Positions 1 through 8,912 of a DNA stretch of 57,994 nucleotides are shown here, piece by piece. Below the pieces are notes generated by a model. It worked only from the letters and a program-made list of their open reading frames with translations. It searched no databases and was not told where the DNA came from. Both the position numbers and the translations under genes were made by a program. The stretch lies in assembly GCA_964627305.1 (NCBI GenBank), contig CAZVHP010000013.1:1-57994 (forward strand). Reading direction: 5' to 3'. Source of the DNA: WJKG01 sp964627305 (GTDB lineage Bacteria; Zixibacteria; MSB-5A5; GN15; FEB-12). Numbering within the stretch: position 1 is the first letter of the stretch; the number at the start of each line of letters is the position of its first letter.

Positions 1-120
1 GCGATCAAGGATGGCCGTGGCCGTCGGCACATCACCGATCAGCTTGCCCCACTCCTCCAGGGGACGGTTGGGGAGAACATGATCGAGGGAACTCTCGCCT
101 TCGGAGGGCGACGCGCTCAT
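1..120 (-). pseudogene. IS21-family istB ATPase remnant (3' part, runs off the window)
   Basis: The minus strand reads NRPLEEWGKLIGDVPTATA followed by ILDR, the conserved C-terminal segment of IstB-type transposition helper ATPases. The segment before it (MSASPSEGESSLDHVLP) does not look like IstB, and an in-frame stop lies a short way upstream, so the N-terminal ATPase domain is absent. I read this as a decayed or rearranged IS21 copy whose remainder lies left of the window. No istA-like transposase is visible. The 210 bases between this and the next gene hold nothing I recognise. Confidence 0.6.
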
Positions 121-330
121 TCGATCTTGAACTTCAACTCCGCAGTTCCGGCTACTGACCAGTCAACCCCGCTTTTTATATCTTGCTGTGGCACAGCGGT
201 GAACTCCCCCAACTCAGGTTAGCCAAGGAATCGGCGCAGTTGCTGTGGCAGCGGGTCTCATGCATGGGCAGGAATACGCTGTAACACGATCAAGGCCGTC
301 GTTGGAGGAGTTCGGAGCCCGGGACGAGAC

Positions 331-1326
331 CTACTCCTTAGGAGCAATCTGTGCGAGGTCGCTTCTGCCTTCGTCCAGTGCCTTCAGTTTCCGCCACAAC
401 GTTGACTGACTGATCCCAAGAATCCTCGCGGCTTTCGGTCTGTTGCCGTTGGTGTAAGCCAGCGTCTGTGCGATGTGCAGTGTCTCGAGTTCTCTCAGGC
501 TCAGAGGTTTGTATTCTCTCGATCGTGTAATCTGAGGTTTCGGTCTGAGCAGTTCCGCGGGCAGGTGTTCAGGTTGTATCGTCTGGCCCTGGCCGAAAAT
601 GGCCGCGCGCTCCATAACGTTGTACAGCTCTCGGACATTGCCGGGCCACGAGTAATCTAACAAGAAGGGCTGACAGGCTTCATGAAGCCTCAGATCGGGC
701 AGTTGCATCCGTGCGGAGAGCTCGGCGAGAAAGTGCTCTGCCAGGACCAGGATGTCTTCACGCCGCTCTGCCAGCGTCGGCACGCGGATCTCAACAACTC
801 GCAGGCGGAACAGAAGGTCCTTTCGAAAGCGACCCTCTCCAACGGCGTCGCTGAGGTTCGTGTTTGTTGCCGCCACAACGCGAATGTCCACTTTTCGGGG
901 CGTATTCTCTCCGATTCGCAGAATCTCGCGTTCCTGCAGCACGCGCAGGAGTTTGACCTGGATGGCCCCGTCGACATCGCCGATTTCGTCAAGGAATGCC
1001 GTGCCCCTGGCGGCCTGCTCAAACAGGCCGACCCGGTCGTTTATGGCACCGGTAAACGATCCCGCCTTGTGGCCAAACAGCTCGCTCTCAAGGAGTGCCG
1101 CCGGCAGGGCCGCGCAGTTGATCGTGAGCATCGGTCGCTCGCGACGTCGAGAATGGTGGTGGATGAAACGGGCGACGATTTCCTTCCCGACGCCCGTATC
1201 GCCGCTCAGAAGCACTGAGGAATCGAACCTCGCAACCATGAGGGCCATCTTAAGGACTTCTCTGAAGGCTTGGCTCCTCACCGGACTCATGAATGCCGGC
1301 AAATCTCTCAATTCTGTCATTGGCAA
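331..1326 (-). CDS. Sigma-54-dependent transcriptional activator without receiver domain
   Basis: AAA+ bacterial enhancer-binding protein of 331 residues. It starts almost directly with the AAA+ domain: Walker A GDTGVGKE (about residues 43-50), the sigma-54 contact loop as GSFTGA, Walker B LDEIGD, and the R-finger region. A Fis-type helix-turn-helix closes the protein (NRPKAARILGISQSTLWRKL). There is no N-terminal receiver, GAF or PAS domain, so activity is probably set by a partner protein or by abundance, as in PspF-type activators. It is divergent from the histidine kinase operon at 1518, whose upstream region carries a sigma-54 promoter (1463-1478). That makes the operon its probable target. 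Family assignment is firm; the target is inference. Confidence 0.95.
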   Translation of the reverse strand: MPMTELRDLPAFMSPVRSQAFREVLKMALMVARFDSSVLLSGDTGVGKEIVARFIHHHSRRRERPMLTINCAALPAALLESELFGHKAGSFTGAINDRVGLFEQAARGTAFLDEIGDVDGAIQVKLLRVLQEREILRIGENTPRKVDIRVVAATNTNLSDAVGEGRFRKDLLFRLRVVEIRVPTLAERREDILVLAEHFLAELSARMQLPDLRLHEACQPFLLDYSWPGNVRELYNVMERAAIFGQGQTIQPEHLPAELLRPKPQITRSREYKPLSLRELETLHIAQTLAYTNGNRPKAARILGISQSTLWRKLKALDEGRSDLAQIAPKE

Positions 1327-1462
1327 GCTCCGGCTCCAGGTTTAATCAGACTTCAATATGGAATTATACCTTTTCATAATAGAATGCTCCCATTTCGATG
1401 TCAAGACCTTTCGCTTCTCTAAAAGCTTTCTTATCAAGCATATAGCCTGATAGTACGCATTT

Positions 1463-1478
1463 TGGCCCGTTCCTTGCT
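1463..1478 (+). promoter_or_regulatory. Sigma-54 (-24/-12) promoter for the kinase-transporter operon
   Basis: The sequence TGGCCCGTTCCTTGCT matches the consensus TGGCAC-N5-TTGCW with exact spacing: GG at 1464-1465 and GC at 1476-1477. The predicted start lies near 1489, about 30 bases before the histidine kinase ATG at 1518. A sigma-54 activator gene is divergent on the other side. A short inverted repeat, TATCA-N11-TGATA (1432-1452), lies just upstream. Confidence 0.75.
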
Positions 1479-1517
1479 ATGTGAGCCGCAGAACGTCAGA
1501 TCGGAAGGAATGAACTG

Positions 1518-3197
1518 ATGCCTAACAGGAGTCGAGACGGTCATGCTGACCACCTTGGGAAAGGTCACAGCACTCTCAAGTGGCGGATTGTAGCTGTTCT
1601 GTTGGTGGCGGCGCTGTTCCCCCTGCTTCTTGCCGGGTTTGGTTCCTGGGTTGTCTTCGGGGATCTGCTTGAGCAGAAAGCGCTGGAGCTGATGCGTCAG
1701 TCAGTGGACCGGCATGCGCAGGCCATAGATAGTCATCTGGCCGAGCAGCGACATCTGCTGCAACTCATTTCCGAGAATCATGGGCTGGCCAACCTGGCGG
1801 AACCTGACCGGCTGCAGGAGCTTTTCAGCAATCTCAATCGAGTAACGGGACGGGGCTTTGTTGACCTTGGCATCATTGGTGAGGACGGAGCGCATCTGGC
1901 CTACGTTGGTCCCTACGACTTGCATGATCGCAACTACCGGGATGCCGACTGGTTCCGGGAAGTGCTCGCTCGTGGCGAGTATGTCAGCGATGTGTTTCTC
2001 GGATATCGTCAGGTGCCCCATTGCATTGTCGCGGTGCGTTCCTCCGGCAGCGGCAGGGTCTGGGTGTTGCGGGCAACAGTTAACAGCGCTCAGTTCGATC
2101 AGCTGGTGCAGGCTCAGTTTCGCGATGACGCCAGTGAGACGTTCATCGTCAATCGAGAAGGCAAGTATCAGACCACTCCGCGGGATGGCCAGTTGCTCGA
2201 TGCGTCTCCGCTGACCGATGTATCGGGATTCGCCGGCTTGCGGGATGCGCGGGTGACGGTCGAGGGTCGGACAATGATTCGCGTGATGACATGGATCAAC
2301 GAGAACCGCTGGCTGCTGGTGGTGCAACAGGACCTTGACAGTGTGCAGGCTCCGGTGGATCAGGCAATCGCCAGAGGAGCCTATGTCGTTTTCGGTGCCG
2401 TGCTCATTCTCGTGCTGGCGACTGTTCTGGCGACGTGGCACCTGACTCGCCAGATTGATAAGGTCACCGCGGAGCGTGAGGCACTATCGCGCGCCTTCAT
2501 GCGGTCCGCGAAGCTGGCCTCGATCGGGGAGTTGACGACCGGGCTCGCACATGAAATCAACAACCCTTTGGCAATAATAGGCGCAGAGCAAACCAACATA
2601 GCTGACATTCTTACCGCCCCCGAGTCGAGCCCCTCCGACATTGAAATGGCTATTGATTCGGTGAAGCGGTGCCAGAATCAGGTGAAACGGTGCGGAGCGA
2701 TAACCCAGAAGCTGCTGCAGTTCGGGCGCGCAAAGGAATCACATGTGGAGCCCACTGACCTTATGCCCCGGTTGCAGGAGATCATGGGGCTGATGGAGCG
2801 GCAGGCCACACTTCGGAACGTAACCATTGCACTGAAGGCGGACAGTTCCTTGCCTCCGGTCTACGCCGACCCAATAGAAATCGAACAGGTGATAGTCAAC
2901 CTGATTAACAACGCCCTCGATGCCATGCCTGAAGGTGGCGAAATCCGGATCAGTGCGAAGTTCGGCAGCGGCAGGGTGACAGTTGAAGTGGCTGACACAG
3001 GAACCGGCATTCCCGCCGAGGACATTGACCGCGTGCTGGAACCCTTCTATACCACCAAACCGCCGGGGAAAGGGACCGGGCTGGGGCTTTCGGTGTGCTA
3101 TGGCATTGTGCGCTCCTGGGGAGGAGAGATGGAGATCAGCAGCCAGGTGGGCAAAGGTACGATAGTGCGACTCATACTGGCCTGTAAGAACGAGTGA
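1518..3197 (+). CDS. Membrane sensor histidine kinase with extracytoplasmic Cache-like domain
   Basis: 559 residues. A first membrane segment (about 25-50, VAVLLVAALFPLLLAGF) is followed by a ~230-residue extracytoplasmic region with Cache/dCache character and a second membrane segment (about 290-310). Then come HisKA (phospho-acceptor His in GLAHEINNPLAI), and an HATPase domain with N box (LINNALDAMPEGG), G1 (DTGTGIP) and G2 (GKGTGLGLSV). It is the first gene after the sigma-54 promoter. Receiver proteins without a DNA-binding output follow, so it likely signals to the double-receiver protein at 3234. Cache domains commonly bind small organic acids; with a DASS transporter in the same operon, a carboxylate ligand is plausible but unproven. 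SD GGAAGGA precedes the ATG. Confidence 0.93.
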   Translation: MPNRSRDGHADHLGKGHSTLKWRIVAVLLVAALFPLLLAGFGSWVVFGDLLEQKALELMRQSVDRHAQAIDSHLAEQRHLLQLISENHGLANLAEPDRLQELFSNLNRVTGRGFVDLGIIGEDGAHLAYVGPYDLHDRNYRDADWFREVLARGEYVSDVFLGYRQVPHCIVAVRSSGSGRVWVLRATVNSAQFDQLVQAQFRDDASETFIVNREGKYQTTPRDGQLLDASPLTDVSGFAGLRDARVTVEGRTMIRVMTWINENRWLLVVQQDLDSVQAPVDQAIARGAYVVFGAVLILVLATVLATWHLTRQIDKVTAEREALSRAFMRSAKLASIGELTTGLAHEINNPLAIIGAEQTNIADILTAPESSPSDIEMAIDSVKRCQNQVKRCGAITQKLLQFGRAKESHVEPTDLMPRLQEIMGLMERQATLRNVTIALKADSSLPPVYADPIEIEQVIVNLINNALDAMPEGGEIRISAKFGSGRVTVEVADTGTGIPAEDIDRVLEPFYTTKPPGKGTGLGLSVCYGIVRSWGGEMEISSQVGKGTIVRLILACKNE

Positions 3198-3233
3198 CAA
3201 TCAAGCAGTTGATAGCTGTGAGATGGAGTGATT

Positions 3234-4091
3234 ATGGAAAGTCAGAACAAACCAATCAGATTGTTGCTGGTGGATGATGAAGAAGAGTTTCTGCTGGCAA
3301 CGTCTCGGGCCCTCGCTCGTCGCGGCTTCGAAGTCTCTGTGGCTCCGAACGGAGTGACCGCACTCGAGATGCTCTCAAAGGGCGTTTTTGATATCGTTGT
3401 CCTCGATGTCAAGATGCCCGATATCGACGGTGTAGAGGTGTTCAATCAGGTTCGCAGTCGCCTGCCCGAGTTACCGGTGATAATCCTCACCGGACACCCG
3501 TCGATCACCGACGCCTTCCACACATCGAAACACGGTATTGCCAACTACCTTGCCAAACCCGTGGATATCGATGAACTGGCTGCCAAGGTGCGCCAGTCAG
3601 TTGCCGAGGCCGCGCAGACATCCACCGAGGATGCGACCGGCAACGATGTCAGGGACATCAATGACAAGATAGGTGTGATGATCGTCGATGACGAGGAAGA
3701 ATTGCTGTCGTCGCTGTCCCGCGTCTTTGCTCGTAGAAACATCCGACCGGTTACTGCCAACAGCGGTCCCAGGGCTCTTGAGATTCTCGAGGATATCCTC
3801 GTGGATATCATGGTCCTGGATGTGAAGATGCCGGGGATGGATGGTTTGGAGGTGTTACGACAGGTGAAAGAGAAGCATCCGAGCATCCAGGTCATTCTCC
3901 TGAGTGGTCATCCGTCGGTTGAAGCGGCGGTGGAGGGGGTGAAGCTCGGGGCGAGTGAGTACCTGAAGAAGCCACCGGATGTCGAGGAACTCGTCAACAC
4001 CATCAAGCGGCTGTACCTGCGACGTCTTGAGATTCTCGAAGAGGAGCAGAAGAGGCTCGTGGATGAGATCAGGCGACGATATCCGGAGTAA
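3234..4091 (+). CDS. Double receiver-domain response regulator, no output domain
   Basis: 285 residues with two complete CheY-like receivers in tandem. Receiver 1 has acidic pocket DDEEE, acceptor Asp in VLDVKMPDIDG and Lys in LAKPVD. Receiver 2 has VDDEEEL, VLDVKMPGMDG and LKKPPD. The last ~30 residues form a charged helix (RRLEILEEEQKRLVDEIRRR) that may be coiled-coil. No DNA-binding or enzymatic domain is present. It probably passes phosphate or makes protein contacts, perhaps with the receiver-less sigma-54 activator or the transporter. The ATG at 3234 has a GGAG-type SD; an in-frame GTG lies two codons upstream. Confidence 0.92.
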   Translation: MESQNKPIRLLLVDDEEEFLLATSRALARRGFEVSVAPNGVTALEMLSKGVFDIVVLDVKMPDIDGVEVFNQVRSRLPELPVIILTGHPSITDAFHTSKHGIANYLAKPVDIDELAAKVRQSVAEAAQTSTEDATGNDVRDINDKIGVMIVDDEEELLSSLSRVFARRNIRPVTANSGPRALEILEDILVDIMVLDVKMPGMDGLEVLRQVKEKHPSIQVILLSGHPSVEAAVEGVKLGASEYLKKPPDVEELVNTIKRLYLRRLEILEEEQKRLVDEIRRRYPE

Positions 4092-4161
4092 TACGCGATT
4101 CAGGTTGACGTCGAAACCCGGTCAATCGCGAATGTAGCCAACCAACAGGGAGACTTGACAC

Positions 4162-6009
4162 ATGGGAGAGAAACTGAAGGAGAAGATCGCCGCCTATGAT
4201 CGGTACATTGACTATAAGCGGTTCTCCGTAGCGGTTGGGCTGTTTGTTCTGATCTTGCTGCTTCCATTCCCCGACAGCATGCTCGATGTAGCCGTAGAGT
4301 ACACGGTAGGAAAGGAAGAGGTTGAGGAGTTCCTTGCGCAGGAGCTGTTCGGAGGAGGCGTAAGCGAGATCGATCAGTGGCAGAAGCTGACCGTGGAGGC
4401 AATGAACGCGGTCATGATGCAGGGAGCCTCCAGGAAGGAGACACTGCTCAGGCGTCAGGCGAAGGACCTGCGCAGAATGGGAATAGAAGTCGCCGATGAA
4501 AACTTCGCTCGCTACCAGGAGTTTGTCGGTTCGATGGAGAGCGCCCAGGTCAGTCGCCTCATGACCGAAGCACGCAGTCTTCGCCACGATCAACTCAACT
4601 ACGACATGCTTACAGAGAGGCAGAAGAAGCGGGTGGACACCTGGGCTATGAGTATCCTCGTCTGCATTGCAATGGTCGCATTTGTTGTTACGTGCTTCAT
4701 AACCGAGGCCATGCCGTTGCCGGGAGTAGCCTTCTGCGTCGGGCTGATTCTCGTGTTCTCCGGCGTGATATCCCGTGCCGAGATAGCACAGTTATACTGG
4801 TCCGATGCCGTCTGGTTCATAATGGGGAGCCTCATGTTTGCCGCAGCCTTCGTCAAAACTGGGGTCGACAAACGGATCTGCCTGATGATCTTCAGGCGTC
4901 TGGCCAAGCCGAGTGTCGGCTGGGTGACAGCCATCATGATTCTGGTCATTGCGCCGGCCGCCTCGTTCATTTCCGATCACGCACTGGCTGCGATCTTTCT
5001 GCCAATCGGGATTGTGTTATACAGCAACAGCCTTTCCAAACATGTTCCTGAAGATGGCGAACTGGCGAAACTGATGATGATCACAATTGCTATGGCATGC
5101 AATATTGGCGGATTCGGATCGCCATCCGGCGGTGCCCGCAATGTGATCATGATGACCTACATGGAGGATATGTTCGGGCTATCGATGGGGTACGGTCAGT
5201 GGATGATATACGGGATGCCGTTCGTGCTGATAATGATGCCCCTGACCTGGGTGGTGCTGAACCGCACCTTTCGACCGCGTATCAACGACCTGCAGCCCGC
5301 AATGACGGCGCTGAAGAAGGACATCGAGCACATGGGGAGATGGAACAGGAAACAGATAATCGCTGTCGTCATCTTCGTTACCATGTTTCTGGGCTGGGTC
5401 ACGGAGAAGAACCTCATTCTCGAGCTTACAGGTATCCGTCTGGGCATCGGTGTGATCGCTATTGCCGGCGCCGTGGCGTATCTTCTGGCAGGAATTGTTA
5501 ACTGGCGCGACTATCAGGAGAAGGTGGACTGGGGTGTTGTCTGGCTGTACGCCGGCGCGATCGTCTTCGGGCGCGCCCTGGATCAGACCGGAGCCGCCTA
5601 CTGGATAGCTCGATCGATTGTGGAAGGCCTCGCCTCGGTTGGCATTGCCTCGGGGACGGCGCTTCTTGCTGCGGGGAGTGGCGTGACCGTATTCATGACG
5701 AATCTGATGGCTGACGGGCCTGCGGCGGCATCCGTCGGCCCGATCACGCTCAACATGGCGGCAGTCGCGAACCCCGGTACCACCCTTATGCCGTTCATGG
5801 GCTTGGCCACGGCGTGTGCCTCGTCCATGGCCTATCTGCTTGTTATCGGTACCCCCCCTAATGCCATCGTCTATTCCAGCGGGTATCTAACAGCAAAGGA
5901 CTATCTTAGAGCGGGCATTATTCTGACTGTGGTCGCTGCCACAGTACTGGTGTTAATGAGCGCCACCTACTGGGTGTATCTCGGCTTCGGAGACCTTCCG
6001 AGCCACTAA
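4162..6009 (+). CDS. DASS-family (SLC13-like) anion/carboxylate transporter with large N-terminal insertion
   Basis: 615 residues, longer than typical bacterial DASS carriers (roughly 450-520). After TM1 (VAVGLFVLILLLPF) comes a helical, hydrophilic stretch of about 110 residues, then the usual multi-TM core beginning near residue 155 (ILVCIAMVAFVVTCFITEAMPL). The two hairpin motifs that normally read SNT are altered: SDHALAAIFLP in the first half and TNLMADGPAA in the second. The substrate and sodium site may therefore differ from characterised dicarboxylate or sulfate carriers. It lies inside a two-component operon, which suggests transport and sensing are coupled. Family is clear from topology and ITEAMPLP; substrate unknown. 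Confidence 0.88.
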   Translation: MGEKLKEKIAAYDRYIDYKRFSVAVGLFVLILLLPFPDSMLDVAVEYTVGKEEVEEFLAQELFGGGVSEIDQWQKLTVEAMNAVMMQGASRKETLLRRQAKDLRRMGIEVADENFARYQEFVGSMESAQVSRLMTEARSLRHDQLNYDMLTERQKKRVDTWAMSILVCIAMVAFVVTCFITEAMPLPGVAFCVGLILVFSGVISRAEIAQLYWSDAVWFIMGSLMFAAAFVKTGVDKRICLMIFRRLAKPSVGWVTAIMILVIAPAASFISDHALAAIFLPIGIVLYSNSLSKHVPEDGELAKLMMITIAMACNIGGFGSPSGGARNVIMMTYMEDMFGLSMGYGQWMIYGMPFVLIMMPLTWVVLNRTFRPRINDLQPAMTALKKDIEHMGRWNRKQIIAVVIFVTMFLGWVTEKNLILELTGIRLGIGVIAIAGAVAYLLAGIVNWRDYQEKVDWGVVWLYAGAIVFGRALDQTGAAYWIARSIVEGLASVGIASGTALLAAGSGVTVFMTNLMADGPAAASVGPITLNMAAVANPGTTLMPFMGLATACASSMAYLLVIGTPPNAIVYSSGYLTAKDYLRAGIILTVVAATVLVLMSATYWVYLGFGDLPSH

Positions 6010-6034
6010 TGGTGTGTCAATGAGGAGAATCGAC

Positions 6035-6925
6035 ATGAATAGGGAAGAAAATAATACGAAAGTTCGGCTTCTGATCATTGACGACGAGGCGGATTTCCGA
6101 AGAGCCGTCACTCAGGGATTGTCTCGACGTGGGTTCGACGTCAGTGAGGCCGCCAGTGGCGAAGAAGGTCTCTTAAGGATCCGGCAGGCGAGCTTCGATG
6201 TCGTGCTTCTGGACCAGAAGATGCCCGGCTTGTCCGGGATCGATACGCTCAGACAGATCAGGGACATCGACGACAAGCTGCCAGTAATCATTCTGACCGG
6301 CCACGGGGATTACCACCTTGCTCTGGCCGGAATTCACCTCGATATCGTTGACTTCTTTCAGAAGCCGGTAGAAGTGGACGAGCTTAGCGAGCGCATCCAC
6401 AATCTGCTGGCTCGCGATACCATCCAACTCCTACGTGAACCGACTATCTCGGAGTTGATGGCTCCGCCCGACTTGTACCCGAAAGTGTACGTCGATGAAC
6501 ATCTGACCTCAGTACTCAAAGCAATCAGCGAGGCCTATCGGAAACCTACTCCTGAGAACTCGAAGTATGGCCAGGTTCGATCTGCATTGGTCTATGATCG
6601 GCGGGATGAGTTCAGGGGAATGATTCGCTTCTCGGATCTGCTGAGGTTACTCATCCCCGATGCCTTGTATCATTCGCCATACGCGTCATTCTTCACTGGC
6701 ATGCTTCTGGCTCAAAGCAAGGTGTTTGGAGCAAGAACCATTGAGGGACTGCTTCAAAAACAGGCAACCGTGGAAGTGAGTACTCCTTTGATGGAAGCTG
6801 TTCACTTGCTGGTCGAAAACAGACTCATCAACATCCCTGTCATGAGAAGCGGGGAGCTGGTTGGAATTTTGCGCGGCCGTGATATCATCATCGCAACCGC
6901 CCGGCTGGCAGGAGTGGAGCTATGA
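6035..6925 (+). CDS. Receiver domain fused to a CBS-domain pair
   Basis: 296 residues. An N-terminal receiver (IDDEADF, acceptor Asp in VVLLDQKMPG, LTGHGD, Lys in FQKPVE) is followed by two CBS-like repeats: ISELMAPPDLYPKVYVDEHL onward, and QKQATVEVSTPLMEAVHLLV onward, ending VGILRGRDII. CBS pairs usually bind adenine nucleotides, so this protein may integrate phosphorylation with energy state. Start chosen at ATG 6035 because GAGGAG lies 7-8 bases upstream; in-frame GTG 6014 and ATG 6020 lack a comparable site. It is the last gene of the sigma-54 operon, only 25 bases after the transporter. Confidence 0.9.
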   Translation: MNREENNTKVRLLIIDDEADFRRAVTQGLSRRGFDVSEAASGEEGLLRIRQASFDVVLLDQKMPGLSGIDTLRQIRDIDDKLPVIILTGHGDYHLALAGIHLDIVDFFQKPVEVDELSERIHNLLARDTIQLLREPTISELMAPPDLYPKVYVDEHLTSVLKAISEAYRKPTPENSKYGQVRSALVYDRRDEFRGMIRFSDLLRLLIPDALYHSPYASFFTGMLLAQSKVFGARTIEGLLQKQATVEVSTPLMEAVHLLVENRLINIPVMRSGELVGILRGRDIIIATARLAGVEL

Positions 6926-7345
6926 CGCGGATTCAGCGTGTCCGCGAGTCCAGCCGCTGACGTATGCCCTGTAAGGGGCGGGCAGTTGGTTCAGGTCCAA
7001 CTGACAGAGTGTGCCGGCACGTCTCTCTGACGGCAGCTCGATCCCGTGATCCGGATGATCCTGCCGAGGTGCAGCAGACAGTCGAGGATTGCCATATCGG
7101 TGCGTGCATCACCGGCAGACGGGTCCACCTCCGGTGTGCTGTCTCCGTTTTGGTGGCGAGGCCAATGAAGCTCCTGGTAGGATTGGCTTTCGCACGGACT
7201 ACTTCATTCGCTATCCAAACCACGACGTTGTCGGGCTTCTGCGCTGAACTGCGCTCTACATCGACCACACGCCAATACGAGCTGGATCAACCGTTAATCA
7301 GTGTTAGACTCAGTAGCTTCCGGCCGAAGCGCCGGATCCCCTCAA
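6926..7345. other. Gap before CRISPR array (presumed leader side)
   Basis: I find no convincing gene here. A short inverted repeat, CGCGGA-N9-TCCGCG (6926-6946), follows the receiver-CBS stop and may end that operon, but it has no T tract. The last ~80 bases before the first repeat are the likely leader if the array is read on the plus strand. They are only mildly AT-rich and I see no strong separate promoter in them. Confidence 0.4.
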
Positions 7346-8503
7346 GCTGGGGCTTGACTACAGCCGCCGATCAAGTACATTTTTCATCCGGCTCAGGGGC
7401 AGGCTTTTGCCGCTGGGGCTTGACTACAGCCGCCGATCAAGTACATTCAGAGAGGATTGGGAACTTGAATGTGAACTGCTGGGGCTTGACTACAGCCGCC
7501 GATCAAGTACATTGATTGCCCCCGGCTGACGGCGCTACCGGAAGCTGGGGCTTGACTACAGCCGCCGATCAAGTACATTGATCGTGCTCTGCACGTCAGC
7601 ATCATTTTCGCTGGGGCTTGACTACAGCCGCCGATCAAGTACATTGAGCCCCGCGAGCAATCCTGTCTCTCCCGAGCTGGGGCTTGACTACAGCCGCCGA
7701 TCAAGTACATTAAGATCGCCTTCTTCAAGTCGGACGGATCAGCTGGGGCTTGACTACAGCCGCCGATCAAGTACATTTCAGACGATCGATGATACGCGCC
7801 ATGATCAGCTGGGGCTTGACTACAGCCGCCGATCAAGTACATTATATATTCTATCACACCGACGATCCGTACGGCTGGGGCTTGACTACAGCCGCCGATC
7901 AAGTACATTGTTGATCTGTGACTTTTCGCGTCACAATTCGCTGGGGCTTGACTACAGCCGCCGATCAAGTACATTGGAAGCGATGGCAGCGATTTCAGAT
8001 TATCGGCTGGGGCTTGACTACAGCCGCCGATCAAGTACATTGAAGTCTGCACTCTGGCAGTTGTGGCAGTGGCTGGGGCTTGACTACAGCCGCCGATCAA
8101 GTACATTCCCGAAATGCGAGGGGCTGTTTTGCTCTAAGCTGGGGCTTGACTACAGCCGCCGATCAAGTACATTGCGGGCCGGCGGCGGCGGCGCGTCTTC
8201 GCGGCTGGGGCTTGACTACAGCCGCCGATCAAGTACATTAAATGCGCCAACCTGAAATCGCTGCCGGAGGCTGGGGCTTGACTACAGCCGCCGATCAAGT
8301 ACATTCGACCTGGTACGGCATCCCATACACCCTACGCTGGGGCTTGACTACAGCCGCCGATCAAGTACATTAAATCGATTTGTAAACCCTGCAGTTTCCG
8401 CGCTGGGGCTTGACTACAGCCGCCGATCAAGTACATTTGCCCGATCAGATTCGCCCGAAAAAGGAATGCTGGGGCTTGACTACAGCCGCCGATCAAGTAC
8501 ATT
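7346..8503 (+). CRISPR. Type II-C CRISPR array: 18 identical 36-bp repeats, 17 spacers of exactly 30 bp
   Basis: Repeats start at 7346, 7412, 7478 and every 66 bases to 8468. Each is 36 bp, begins GCTGGGGCTTGACTACAG and ends CCGATCAAGTACATT. I found no variant repeat, including the last. All 17 spacers are 30 bp and all differ. Orientation is set by the tracrRNA anti-repeat (13007-13043): the 5' end of the repeat pairs with the 3' end of the anti-repeat, as expected for crRNA read on the plus strand. Each repeat carries TTGACT (repeat positions 9-14), 16 bases, then TACATT (31-36), a near-consensus sigma-70 promoter. Transcription could then start about 6-7 bases into each spacer and give guides near 24 nt. 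Because 66 is a multiple of 3, long false ORFs run through the array on both strands. Confidence 0.99.
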
Positions 8504-8506
8504 AGA

Positions 8507-8535
8507 CCCCTTGTAACCCCCTGGGTTACAAGGGG
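8507..8535. terminator. Perfect 13-bp hairpin after the last CRISPR repeat
   Basis: CCCCTTGTAACCC (8507-8519), loop CCT, GGGTTACAAGGGG (8523-8535). It starts 3 bases after the last repeat and lies between the array and the 3' end of cas2, so it could stop or stabilise both converging transcripts. Neither strand has a T tract, so simple intrinsic termination is uncertain. Confidence 0.55.
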
Positions 8536-8552
8536 TATCGGCGTTCAAACGG

Positions 8553-8912
8553 TCAGAAAAGCTGCAACTGGTCCGGCGGTTTCTCCGGCGAACCTTTCCT
8601 TTTTCCGAGGTAGACCTCCATCTTTCCGAATTGAATGTCAGTCACATGGAGCAAACGTACCTCACCACCCGGAGGCAAGGAGCCATGCAGCCGCTTGCGA
8701 ATAGTCGCCGCCCGCTCCTCATCGGCACAGAAGCGAGCATACACGGAGTACTGAAGCATGGAGAATCCCTGCTTCAGAAGCGACGTTCGGAAGCGCGAAT
8801 ATTGCCGCTTCGCCTCAGTGGAGTCGACCGGCAGGTCAAACATGGCAAACAACCACACGGCTCGATACTTCGAAAAGTTACTCTTCGTCCTCTTCTTCTG
8901 TGTCGTCTTCAA
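8553..8912 (-). CDS. cas2: CRISPR-associated endoribonuclease/adaptation protein Cas2
   Basis: 119 residues. The ferredoxin-like Cas2 core is visible: beta-1 as VWLFAMFDLPVDS with the conserved Asp, the RFRTSLLKQGFSMLQYSVYAR segment typical of type II Cas2, and a C-terminal strand GKMEVYLGKRKG. The N-terminal ~18 residues are basic and extend beyond the usual start. The start overlaps the end of cas1 by 35 bases, so translation is probably coupled. It acts with Cas1 in spacer integration. Gene order cas9-cas1-cas2 without csn2 or cas4 is that of subtype II-C. Confidence 0.95.
   Translation of the reverse strand: MKTTQKKRTKSNFSKYRAVWLFAMFDLPVDSTEAKRQYSRFRTSLLKQGFSMLQYSVYARFCADEERAATIRKRLHGSLPPGGEVRLLHVTDIQFGKMEVYLGKRKGSPEKPPDQLQLF

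Noticed and set aside
6926..6946. Hairpin CGCGGA-N9-TCCGCG as operon terminator
   Set aside because: Short stem, large loop, no T tract; mentioned only in the gap entry.
7447..8255. Long ORFs with 22-residue repeats on both strands (7447-8106 minus, 7578-8255 plus)
   Set aside because: They are artefacts of the CRISPR array: the 66-bp period is divisible by three, so the repeat translates as the same peptide each time.
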